From positions 62,001 to 126,000 of the forward strand of contig JAXHLP010000006.1 in the NCBI GenBank assembly GCA_034522155.1: a stretch of 64,000 bases of DNA, read 5' to 3'. This DNA comes from Salinilacustrithrix sp034522155. Its GTDB lineage: Bacteria > Actinomycetota > Acidimicrobiia > Acidimicrobiales > Salinilacustritrichaceae. The notes under the pieces were generated by a model that worked only from the letters and a program-made list of their open reading frames with translations, did not search any database and had not been told where the DNA came from. Numbering within the stretch: position 1 is the stretch's first letter; each line of letters begins with the position of its first letter. This document shows positions 22,592-30,357 of the stretch, in pieces. The translations under genes were made by a program, and so were the position numbers.

Positions 22592-23893
22592 ATGGCATGG
22601 GACTTCGAGACCGAACCCGAGTACCAGGCGAAGCTGGATTGGGCCGATGAGTTCGTCCGGGAGGAGGTGGAGCCCCTCGACCTCCTCTTCGGCGGACTCG
22701 AGTTCACCCCACCCGACGACGACCTGAAGAAGATCATCGACCCGCTCAAGGCCGAGGTGCAGCGCCAGAACCTGTGGGCCACCCACCTCGGTCCGGAGCT
22801 CGGCGGCGAGGGGCACGGCCAGCTCGAGCTGTCGTTGCTCAACGAGATCCTCGGCCGTTCGTCATGGGCGCCGATCATCTTCGGATGCCAGGCGCCCGAC
22901 ACCGGCAACGCCGAGATCATCGCCCACTACGGCACCGAGGCCCAGAAGGAGCGGTACCTGCGACCGCTGCTCGAGGGCGAACTGTTCTCGTGCTACTCGA
23001 TGACCGAACCCCACGCCGGCTCCGACCCGACCATGTTCACCACCCGCGCCACCAAGGACGGCGACGAGTGGGTCATCCAGGGTCACAAGTTCTTCTCCTC
23101 CAACGCCAACACCGCCGCCTTCCTCATCGTCATGGCGGTGACCAATCCTGACGTGAGCCCGTACAAGGGCATGTCGATGTTCCTCGTCCCCACCGACACT
23201 CCTGGGATCAAGATCGAGCGCAACCTCGGCCTGGGTGGTGAGCCGCTCGGCGAGGGCTCGCACGCGCTCATCCACTACGACGACGTCCGGATTCCCGAGG
23301 ACGCGCTGCTCGGCGGCGAGGGACAGGCGTTCGCCATCGCCCAGACCCGCCTGGGCGGCGGCCGGATCCACCACGCCATGCGCACCATCGGCATGGCCCA
23401 GAGCGCCTTCGACATGATGTGCGAGCGGGCGCTCAGCCGGGAGACGCAGGGCAGCCTGCTGGCCGACAAGCAGTTCGTCCAGGGCTACGTCGCCGACTCG
23501 TACGCGCAGCTCGAGCAGTTCCGGCTGCTGGTGCTCCACACCGCGTGGTCGATCGACAAGCACAACGACTACCGGAAGGTCCGCAAGGACATCGCCACCG
23601 TGAAGGTCGTGATGCCCCAGGTCCTGCACGACATCTCGTGGCGGGCGATGCAGGTCCATGGCGCCCTCGGCGTCAGCAACGAGATGCCGTTCCACCGGAT
23701 GTTGCTCGGCGCGTCGATCATGGGACTGGCCGACGGCCCGACCGAGGTCCACAAGGTCACCGTCGCTCGCCAGGTGCTGCGCGACCACGAGCCGAGCGAC
23801 GATCTGTGGCCGACGGAACACCTGCCGAGAAAGGTGGCGGCGGCGCGCGAGAAGTTCGCCGAGTACCTCGAACACGAAGTGGGGAACCGGTGA
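22592..23893 (+). CDS. ACAD10/11-like acyl-CoA dehydrogenase
   Basis: A 433-aa ACAD with the FAD loop SMTEPHAGSDPTMFTTRA and QVHGALGVSNEMPFHRMLLG. The C-terminal LADGPTEVHKVTVARQVLRD is the form found in ACAD10/ACAD11 and their bacterial relatives rather than the EGTNE form of fatty-acid enzymes. Mammalian ACAD10/11 and the Pseudomonas levulinate enzymes act on 4-hydroxyacyl-CoA after phosphorylation, and here the next gene encodes the matching kinase family. The ATG at 22592 follows an AGGGGG ribosome site. It is the first gene of the TetR-controlled operon and overlaps the kinase gene by 4 bp (GTGA at 23890). Confidence 0.92.
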   Translation: MAWDFETEPEYQAKLDWADEFVREEVEPLDLLFGGLEFTPPDDDLKKIIDPLKAEVQRQNLWATHLGPELGGEGHGQLELSLLNEILGRSSWAPIIFGCQAPDTGNAEIIAHYGTEAQKERYLRPLLEGELFSCYSMTEPHAGSDPTMFTTRATKDGDEWVIQGHKFFSSNANTAAFLIVMAVTNPDVSPYKGMSMFLVPTDTPGIKIERNLGLGGEPLGEGSHALIHYDDVRIPEDALLGGEGQAFAIAQTRLGGGRIHHAMRTIGMAQSAFDMMCERALSRETQGSLLADKQFVQGYVADSYAQLEQFRLLVLHTAWSIDKHNDYRKVRKDIATVKVVMPQVLHDISWRAMQVHGALGVSNEMPFHRMLLGASIMGLADGPTEVHKVTVARQVLRDHEPSDDLWPTEHLPRKVAAAREKFAEYLEHEVGNR

Positions 23894-24933
23894 TCGACAC
23901 CGACCATCTGGACGTCGGCCGACTCAGCACGTGGCTGGACGAGCAGGGTCTCGCACCGGGTGAGACCCTCGAAACCAGCTTCATCTCCGGTGGCACCCAG
24001 AACGAGATCTACGAGGTCCGACGCGGCGACTTCCACGCCGCGCTGCGCATGCCGCCCGATGGCGCCCCCGAACAGCGTGACGACGGCATCCTGCGCGAGT
24101 GGCGCATCATCGAGGCCCTCGACGGCACCGAGGTGCCCATCACCCCCGCCATCGCCGCGTGCGAGGACCGCTCCGTGCTCGGCCGGTCCTTCTACCTGAT
24201 GGGCTTCGTCGACGGCTGGTCGCCCATGGACACGAACCTCGAGGAGACCGGCGGCTGGCCTGCCCCGTTCGACACGGATCTGGAGGCCCGACGTGGACTC
24301 GCGTTCCAGCTGGTCGAAGGCATCGCGCTGCTGTCCCGGGTCGACTGGCGGGCTCGTGGACTCGAGGGGCTGGGGCGGCCCGACGGATTCCACGAACGCC
24401 AGGTCGACCGCTGGACCCGGTTCCTCGACCGGATCAAGGGGCGGGAGTTGCCGGGCTTCGACGAGGCCTCCGCCTGGCTCCGCGAGCATCGACCGCTCGA
24501 CTACGTGCCCGGAATCATGCACGGCGACTACCAGTTCGCCAACGTCATGTACGAGCACGGTGCGCCGGCCCGGCTCGCCGCACTCGTCGACTGGGAGATG
24601 GGCACCGTCGGCGACCCCAAGCTGGATCTCGGCTGGGTCGTGCACCCGTGGCCCGAGGATCCGGACAACGAGTCGCACAACTTCAGCTACGTCCCGATGG
24701 CGGGCATGCCGGGGCGCTCGGAGATCCTCGCCCACTACGCCGAGGTCTCCGGCCGCCAGGTCGACGACATCGACTACTACATGGTCCTCGCCAAGTGGAA
24801 GCTCGCAGTCGTGCTCGAGCAGGGCTTCCAGCGCGCTGGCGACGACCCGAAGCTGCAGGCCTTCGGCGACGTCGTCCTCGACCTCATGAAGGGCGCGGCC
24901 GACCTCGCCGAGAGCTCGGACTACCGGGGATGA
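23890..24933 (+). CDS. APH-fold phosphotransferase, ACAD10/11 kinase-domain-like
   Basis: A 347-aa kinase. It shows an N-lobe SGGTQNEIYEV glycine-rich segment (about 33-43), the catalytic loop HGDYQFAN at 211-218 and the metal site VDWEMGTVGDP at 233-243. This is the pattern of the kinase domain fused to ACAD in ACAD10/ACAD11, which phosphorylates 4-hydroxyacyl-CoA; in this genome it is a separate gene directly coupled to the ACAD. Expected role: phosphorylate the hydroxyl group of a hydroxyacyl-CoA so that the ACAD partner can eliminate phosphate. The GTG at 23890 overlaps the ACAD stop; ATGA at 24930 joins the enoyl-CoA hydratase. Confidence 0.9.
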   Translation: MIDTDHLDVGRLSTWLDEQGLAPGETLETSFISGGTQNEIYEVRRGDFHAALRMPPDGAPEQRDDGILREWRIIEALDGTEVPITPAIAACEDRSVLGRSFYLMGFVDGWSPMDTNLEETGGWPAPFDTDLEARRGLAFQLVEGIALLSRVDWRARGLEGLGRPDGFHERQVDRWTRFLDRIKGRELPGFDEASAWLREHRPLDYVPGIMHGDYQFANVMYEHGAPARLAALVDWEMGTVGDPKLDLGWVVHPWPEDPDNESHNFSYVPMAGMPGRSEILAHYAEVSGRQVDDIDYYMVLAKWKLAVVLEQGFQRAGDDPKLQAFGDVVLDLMKGAADLAESSDYRG

Positions 24934-25694
24934 CCGACGAGCTCGTCCAGGAACGCAACGGGTCGATCCTGACCCTGCGGTTGAACCGGCCCGAGGCGCG
25001 CAACGCGCTCAGTGCGGCCATCTTCACCGGCCTGGCCGACGCCATCACCGAAGCCGAGTCCGACCCGGACATCCGCGTCGTCACCATCACGGGCACGGGC
25101 GACCGGGCGTTCAGCACCGGCCTCGACCTCAAGGCCTTCGCCGACGAGGGCGTCACGGGCGGCGGTGCCATGCAGGTGTTCACCCGCCTCTGCGACGGCG
25201 AGGTCACCGTGCCCGTCATCGGCGCAGCCAACGGCACCGCGGTCGGTGGCGGCCTCGAGATCCTGCTGGGCTGCGACATCGTGGTGGCCTCGTCCGAGGC
25301 CGAGTTCGGGCTGCCCGAGGTGAAGCGTGGTCTCATGCCCGGCGGTAGTGGAACGGCGATCTCGCGACGCGTGCCGCTCGGCGTCGCCCTCGAGCTCGCG
25401 CTGACCGGTGAACGCATCGACGCGATACGGGCGAGGGAGATCGGCCTGGTGAACCACGTCGTCGCGCCGGCCCAGGTCCAGGACGCGGCGATGCGGATCG
25501 CAGAGCAGATCGCTGCGAACGCCCCGTTGAGCGTGACCGCGGTCAAGGAGCTGGTGCGGCTGGCGGTCTCCGACCACGCGCGGTACCAGGACCGGCTCGA
25601 CCACTGGCGGGCCGTGGTGTTCGCGAGCGAGGACGCCCGGGAGGGTGCGAACGCCTTCGCCGAGAAGCGGGCACCCGACTGGAAGGGCCGCTGA
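24930..25694 (+). CDS. Enoyl-CoA hydratase
   Basis: A 254-aa crotonase. Both catalytic glutamates are present by alignment: in GGGLEILLGCD and in FGLPEVKRG. The oxyanion segments are STGLDLKAF and NGTAVGGG. It should hydrate a trans-2-enoyl-CoA, which is the product expected from the preceding kinase/dehydrogenase pair. It overlaps the kinase gene by 4 bp and is followed at 2 bp by an MDR reductase. It is the only one of the three crotonase-fold proteins in this window with an intact active site. Confidence 0.92.
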   Translation: MTDELVQERNGSILTLRLNRPEARNALSAAIFTGLADAITEAESDPDIRVVTITGTGDRAFSTGLDLKAFADEGVTGGGAMQVFTRLCDGEVTVPVIGAANGTAVGGGLEILLGCDIVVASSEAEFGLPEVKRGLMPGGSGTAISRRVPLGVALELALTGERIDAIRAREIGLVNHVVAPAQVQDAAMRIAEQIAANAPLSVTAVKELVRLAVSDHARYQDRLDHWRAVVFASEDAREGANAFAEKRAPDWKGR

Positions 25695-25695
25695 C

Positions 25696-26673
25696 GTGCG
25701 CGCCGCGGTGTGCCCCGCGTACGGACCGCCCGACGTCGTCGTGGTCCGCGACGTCCCCGTGCCCGAGGTCGAGACCGGCCACGTCCGGGTGCAGGTGGAG
25801 GCCGCCGCCGTCAACATGCCCGACGTGCTCATCGTCGCCGATCGGTACCAACTCCACGTGCCGCCACCCTTCGTGCCCGGCAGCGAGTTCGCGGGCACGG
25901 TCACCGAGGTCGCCGACGACGTGCGCGATGTGCGGGTCGGCGACCAGGTGACCGCCACGACCGTGGTCGGGGCCTTCGCCGAGCAGGCCGTTGTTCCCCG
26001 AAGCTCGGTCCGTCCGGTACCCGACGGGGTCGATCTCCGCATCGCGGCCGCGTTCGGTGTCGCCTACCAGACCGCCTACCACGTCCTGCGATCGGTGGCC
26101 GCGGTCGAACCGGGCGACGAGCTCATCGTCCTCGGCGCGGGGGGTGGTGTGGGCTCGGCGGCGGTGCAGACCGGTGCCGTGCTCGGCGCGGCGGTCACCG
26201 CGGTCGCTTCGACCCCGGAGAAGCTCGACGTCGCGTCGCAGCTGGGCGCGACCCGGCTCATCGACCATCGCGCCGAAGACCTGCGCGAGCAGCTCCGCGA
26301 GGTGTTGCCCGACGGCGCTGACGCGGTGATCGATCCGGTGGGCGGCCCGCTCGCCGAACCGGCGCTGCGCTCGCTGCACTACGGCGGCCGGTTCGTGACG
26401 GTCGGCTACGCGTCCGGCGAGATCCCGCGCATCCCGCTGAACCTGGTGCTGCTCAAGGGTGTCGAGATCCTGGGGTTCCAGCTCATCGACTTCGCCACGC
26501 ACCGCCACGACGAGTTGGTGCGCAACGACGCCGAGCTGACGGCCCTGCTCACCGAGGGCCGGGTGACCCCGCACATCGGTGCGACCTTCCCGCTCGACGC
26601 CACCGCTGAGGCGCTGGCCCACGTGGCCGAGGGGAAGGCCATCGGCAAGGTCGTCATCGCCGTCCGCGCCTGA
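25696..26673 (+). CDS. Zinc-independent MDR-family NAD(P)H:quinone oxidoreductase-like reductase
   Basis: A 325-aa medium-chain reductase of the quinone-oxidoreductase (QOR) type. It lacks the catalytic and structural zinc cysteines of alcohol dehydrogenases. The NADP-binding motif is LGAGGGVGSAAVQ, and PFVPGSEFAGTV is the usual MDR signature. Such proteins reduce enoyl-CoA, enones or quinones. The GTG at 25696 follows the enoyl-CoA hydratase stop by 1 bp, so it is in the same operon. It may saturate an enoyl-CoA or enone intermediate; this is inferred from position. Confidence 0.88.
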   Translation: MRAAVCPAYGPPDVVVVRDVPVPEVETGHVRVQVEAAAVNMPDVLIVADRYQLHVPPPFVPGSEFAGTVTEVADDVRDVRVGDQVTATTVVGAFAEQAVVPRSSVRPVPDGVDLRIAAAFGVAYQTAYHVLRSVAAVEPGDELIVLGAGGGVGSAAVQTGAVLGAAVTAVASTPEKLDVASQLGATRLIDHRAEDLREQLREVLPDGADAVIDPVGGPLAEPALRSLHYGGRFVTVGYASGEIPRIPLNLVLLKGVEILGFQLIDFATHRHDELVRNDAELTALLTEGRVTPHIGATFPLDATAEALAHVAEGKAIGKVVIAVRA

Positions 26674-26721
26674 CGCGAACGACGTTCTACCCAACACAGA
26701 GCCGTGCTCTACGATCGCAGC

Positions 26722-28353
26722 GTGGACTCACCCAAGCGACCGCGGCCCGAGCTCACCCCGTTCAACGAGTGGTTCTGGAAGTCCGGCGCGGACGGCGTCC
26801 TCCGCATCCAGGGCTGCACCGAGTGCCAGACGCTGGTCCACCCGCCGGTGCCCATCTGCCCCGAGTGCCGGAGCCGCGAGTGGGAGCCGGTCGAGGTTTC
26901 GGGACGGGCCACGGTCGCCGGATTCACCACGAACGCGCACCAGTGGCTCCCCGGCTTCGAACCCCCGTACTCGATCGCCGTGGTGGCCCTCGAGGAGGAC
27001 CCGAGCGTCCGGCTCACGACCAACCTCGTGGGCTGCGAGCCCGACGAGGTGCACATCGGCCAGGAAGTCTCGGTCACCTTCGACGAGCAGGACGACGTCT
27101 GGTTCCCGCTGTTCGAGTCGACCGGTGCCACCAGGGAGAACCCCGTCGGCGAACCATCGCTGCCCACACCTCGTCCCGCGCCGACGTCCCGACGCTTCGA
27201 GCACGACTCGGTCCTGTCGGGCATCGGCCGTTCCGCGATCGGCCGTCGGCTCATGATCGACCCGCTGTCGCTCGCCGTCGACGCCTGCCTCGCCGCGGTG
27301 ACCGACGCCGGCCTCACCCTGGACGACATCGACGGGCTGTCGACGTATCCGGCCACCGCGCAGATGGGCATGGGCGAAGGCGGTGTCACCGCGGTCGAGG
27401 AGGCGCTGCGCATCCACCCGACGTGGACCAACGGCGGCGGCGACATGCCCGGACCGGGCGGTGCGATCATCGCCGCGATGCTCGCCGTGTCGGCGGGATT
27501 GTGCCGGCACGTGCTCGTCTTCCGCACGGTGTGGGAGTCGACCTACGCCACGCTCGGGCTGCGGCCCGGCGGTGGTGGCCTCGGGGGCTGGATGCAGTGG
27601 CGGGCACCGTTCGGGGCGATGTCGGCGTCCAACTGGATCGGCATGAACGCCAACCAGTACCTCCACCGCTACGGCGCCACCCGTGAGCTGTTCGGTCGGA
27701 TCGCGCTCAACGACCGTGCCAACGCGGCCCTGAACCCGGCGGCGATCTACCGCGACCCCATGACGATGGACGACTACCTGAACGCCCGTCCGATCACGAC
27801 TCCCTTCGGGCTCTACGACTGCGACGTCCCCTGCGACGGGTCCGTCGCTGTCGTCGTCTCCGATGCCTCGGTCGGCGGCGACCTGCCGAAGCCCGCGATC
27901 CGCGTCGACGCCGTCGGCACCCAGATCCTCGAGCGGGTCAACTGGGACCAGGACATCCTCACCCACGAGCCCCAGGTGCTCGGCCAGTCCAGGCACCTGT
28001 GGACGCGCACCAGCCTCAGGCCCGACGACATCGATCTCGCCCTGCTCTACGACGGCTTCAGCTTCAACGCCATTTCGTGGCTCGAGGGGCTCGGGTTCTG
28101 CGGCATCGGCGAGGCCAAGGACTGGATCGACGACGGGCGGCGCATCGCGCTCGACGGCGACCTGCCCGTCAACCCGCATGGTGGACAGCTCTCCGAAGGG
28201 CGCACGCACGGCTATGGCTTCGTGTACGAGGCCGTCACCCAGCTCCGCCAGGACGCTGGCGACCGACAGGTCGCCGACGCGAACACCGCCGTCGTCACGT
28301 CGGGGGGTGGGACGCCCTCCGGCGTGCTGCTCCTCCAGCGGGACGGGGCCTGA
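26722..28353 (+). CDS. DUF35 OB-fold/Zn-ribbon protein fused to Ltp2-like thiolase-fold aldolase
   Basis: A 543-aa protein in two parts. Residues about 1-130 form a DUF35 unit with a C-x2-C...C-x2-C zinc ribbon (Cys32, 35, 46, 49) and an OB-fold. Residues about 160-543 are a thiolase-fold lipid-transfer-protein (Ltp2/SCPx) domain with NPHGGQLSEGRTHGYGF near the end. In steroid side-chain degradation a separate Ltp2 pairs with a DUF35 domain to make a retro-aldolase that cleaves a 3-hydroxyacyl-CoA; here both are one chain. Candidate catalytic tyrosines are in LLYDGF and HGYGFVYE. GTG 26722 was chosen because TACGAT and 6 nt precede it, a leaderless start; GTG 26704 is the alternative. Confidence 0.88.
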   Translation: MDSPKRPRPELTPFNEWFWKSGADGVLRIQGCTECQTLVHPPVPICPECRSREWEPVEVSGRATVAGFTTNAHQWLPGFEPPYSIAVVALEEDPSVRLTTNLVGCEPDEVHIGQEVSVTFDEQDDVWFPLFESTGATRENPVGEPSLPTPRPAPTSRRFEHDSVLSGIGRSAIGRRLMIDPLSLAVDACLAAVTDAGLTLDDIDGLSTYPATAQMGMGEGGVTAVEEALRIHPTWTNGGGDMPGPGGAIIAAMLAVSAGLCRHVLVFRTVWESTYATLGLRPGGGGLGGWMQWRAPFGAMSASNWIGMNANQYLHRYGATRELFGRIALNDRANAALNPAAIYRDPMTMDDYLNARPITTPFGLYDCDVPCDGSVAVVVSDASVGGDLPKPAIRVDAVGTQILERVNWDQDILTHEPQVLGQSRHLWTRTSLRPDDIDLALLYDGFSFNAISWLEGLGFCGIGEAKDWIDDGRRIALDGDLPVNPHGGQLSEGRTHGYGFVYEAVTQLRQDAGDRQVADANTAVVTSGGGTPSGVLLLQRDGA

Positions 28354-28397
28354 GCGGACCTCTCCAGGACAAGATCTCGACCAAGGGGGACAGGGAC

Positions 28398-29444
28398 ATG
28401 ACCTACCGAGTGGTGCAGTGGACGACTGGCAACGTGGGCAAGCAGTCGGTGGAGGCCATCGCCGCGATACCGCACCTCGAGCTCGTCGGCTGCTACGCGT
28501 GGTCCGACGACAAGGCGGGCAAGGACGTGGGCGAGCTGTGCGGCCTCGAGCCGCTCGGCGTCGCCGCGACCAACGACGTCGACGAGCTGCTCGCGCTGCA
28601 GCCGGACTGCGTGGTCTACAACCCGATGTGGCACTCGACCGACGAGCTTGTGCGGATCCTCGAGGCTGGAGTCAACGTGGTCACCACGGCGGCGTTCATC
28701 AACGGCGACGAGCTCGGAGTCGACAAGGACGAGCTCGCCGACGCGTGCGTGCGGGGCGGCTCGTCGCTGTTCGGGTCGGGCATCAGCCCTGGGTTCATCG
28801 AGCTGCTCGGCATCGCCACGTCGGGGTTGTGCGATCGCGTCGACTGCATCCGGATCAGCGAGCAGGCCAACACGACCTTCTACGACTCGCCCGAGACCGA
28901 GAAGCCGGCGGGTTTCGGCCGCCCGATGGACGACCCGGATCTCCAGCCGATGGCGTCCCGGGGCACCGCGGTCTTCGCCGAGGGTGTCGCCCTGGTGGCC
29001 GACGCGCTCGGCGTCGAGCTCGACGAGATCGTGTGCGAACCCGAGTACGCGGCCGCGGTCGAGGACCTCGATCTCGGCTCGTGGCAGATCCCGTCCGGAC
29101 ACGTGGCCGGCGTCGCGGCCAGCTGGCAGGGCCGCGTCGGCGGCCGCACGATTGTCGAGCTCAACGTCCGGTGGAAGAAGGGCGAGACCATGGATCCCGA
29201 CTGGGAGATCAAGGACGGCTGGGTCATCGAGGTCGAGGGCCGACCCACGGTCCGATCGCAGATCGACTTCCTCCCGCCGCCCGACTTCGAAGCCGAGACG
29301 ATGGAGGAGTTCATGGTTCTCGGCCACATCATGACCGCGATCCCGGTCATCAACGCCATCCCGGGCGTCGTCGACGCCGACCCCGGCATCGTGACCTACA
29401 CCGATCTGCCCCTGCCGCTGCCGCGCGGCCTCGCACGGGCCTGA
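28398..29444 (+). CDS. DapB-like NAD(P)-dependent oxidoreductase
   Basis: A 348-aa protein of the actinobacterial dihydrodipicolinate-reductase-like family. The N-terminal Rossmann segment is VVQWTTGNVGKQSVEAI. A C-terminal alpha/beta domain includes FGSGISPGFIELLGIA. These proteins are much longer than true DapB and lack its lysine-pathway context, so a redox role in secondary catabolism is likely. The ATG at 28398 has AAGGGGGACAGGG upstream. It follows the DUF35-thiolase gene by 44 bp and precedes an LLM oxidoreductase by 31 bp. Its substrate cannot be named. Confidence 0.85.
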   Translation: MTYRVVQWTTGNVGKQSVEAIAAIPHLELVGCYAWSDDKAGKDVGELCGLEPLGVAATNDVDELLALQPDCVVYNPMWHSTDELVRILEAGVNVVTTAAFINGDELGVDKDELADACVRGGSSLFGSGISPGFIELLGIATSGLCDRVDCIRISEQANTTFYDSPETEKPAGFGRPMDDPDLQPMASRGTAVFAEGVALVADALGVELDEIVCEPEYAAAVEDLDLGSWQIPSGHVAGVAASWQGRVGGRTIVELNVRWKKGETMDPDWEIKDGWVIEVEGRPTVRSQIDFLPPPDFEAETMEEFMVLGHIMTAIPVINAIPGVVDADPGIVTYTDLPLPLPRGLARA

Positions 29445-29475
29445 TCATTCCGCACTCGACTCGAGGAGGACGAAC

Positions 29476-30303
29476 ATGAAGTTCGGTCTGGACATCGCCC
29501 AGCAACGGATGCCGTGGGACGAGGTGGTCGACCGCGTGCAGTTCGCCGAGGAGCTGGGCTTCGACGGTGCCTTCGGCTTCGATCACTTCCAGCCGATGTA
29601 CGGCGAGGGCCCGGGCGAGACCTTCGAGGGCATGACCACGCTGGCCGCGCTCGCCGGCCAGACATCACTGATCCGACTCGGGCTGCTGGTCACCGGCGCC
29701 ACCTACCGTCACCCGTCGTTGTTCGCGGCCCAGGCCATGACGGTCGATCATGCCTCCCACGGTCGCCTCGACCTGTCGCTCGGCGCCGCGTGGTTCGACA
29801 AGGAGCACGAAGAGCTCGGCATCCCGTTCCCCTCCCTGTCCGAGCGCTTCGACCTGCTCGAGGACACCCTCGAGATCGTGACGCGCCTGTTCACCGGCGA
29901 CCAGGTCTCCTACGACGGCAACGTGGTGTCGCTGCAGAACGCCCAGCTCCGGCCCACGCCCGTCCAGCAGCCCCGTCCGCCGATCTGGATCGGCGGCAGT
30001 GGCCCGAAGCGGACCCTCCCGCTCGTCGCGAAGTACGCCGACGTCTGGCACGCGTGGGGCACGCCCAAGTCGCTGCACGAAGCCAACGGGCGCGTCGACC
30101 AGTTGGCCGAGGAGGCCGGTCGCGACCCGTCGTCGATCGAGCGGGCGAGCAGCATGTCCCTCGATGACCTCGACACGGCGCGCAAGCACGTGGGCAAGTG
30201 GCACGACGCGGGTTTCGACTACCTGGTCTGTGGATGGCCCGACGCCGGTCGCTCCCAGGTCGAGGCGTTCGTGCGTGAGGTGCTCCCCGAGTTCTCGGAT
30301 TGA
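29476..30303 (+). CDS. LLM-class (luciferase-like) oxidoreductase, probably F420-dependent
   Basis: A 275-aa TIM-barrel protein of the bacterial-luciferase-like superfamily, beginning MKFGLDIAQQRMPWDE and containing LGLLVTGATYRHPSLFAAQAMTVDHASHGRL and IWIGGSGPKRTLPLVAKYAD. Actinobacterial members mostly use coenzyme F420 to oxidise alcohols or reduce ketones and imines; the F420 assignment follows the family, not a diagnostic residue. The ATG at 29476 follows GAGGAGGA. It is the last gene of the unit starting at 22592 and ends at a strong terminator (30315-30343). Confidence 0.88.
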   Translation: MKFGLDIAQQRMPWDEVVDRVQFAEELGFDGAFGFDHFQPMYGEGPGETFEGMTTLAALAGQTSLIRLGLLVTGATYRHPSLFAAQAMTVDHASHGRLDLSLGAAWFDKEHEELGIPFPSLSERFDLLEDTLEIVTRLFTGDQVSYDGNVVSLQNAQLRPTPVQQPRPPIWIGGSGPKRTLPLVAKYADVWHAWGTPKSLHEANGRVDQLAEEAGRDPSSIERASSMSLDDLDTARKHVGKWHDAGFDYLVCGWPDAGRSQVEAFVREVLPEFSD

Positions 30304-30314
30304 ACCGCCCCGTT

Positions 30315-30343
30315 CGCCGGCCTGGTTTCGCTCCAGGCCGGCG
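30315..30343. terminator. Strong bidirectional terminator hairpin
   Basis: CGCCGGCCTGG-TTTCGCT-CCAGGCCGGCG is a perfect 11-bp stem with a 7-nt loop. It lies 11 bp after the LLM gene and just before the 3' end of the convergent secreted-protein gene, so it probably serves both. Confidence 0.75.
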
Positions 30344-30357
30344 TGCGCGCGGGCGGC

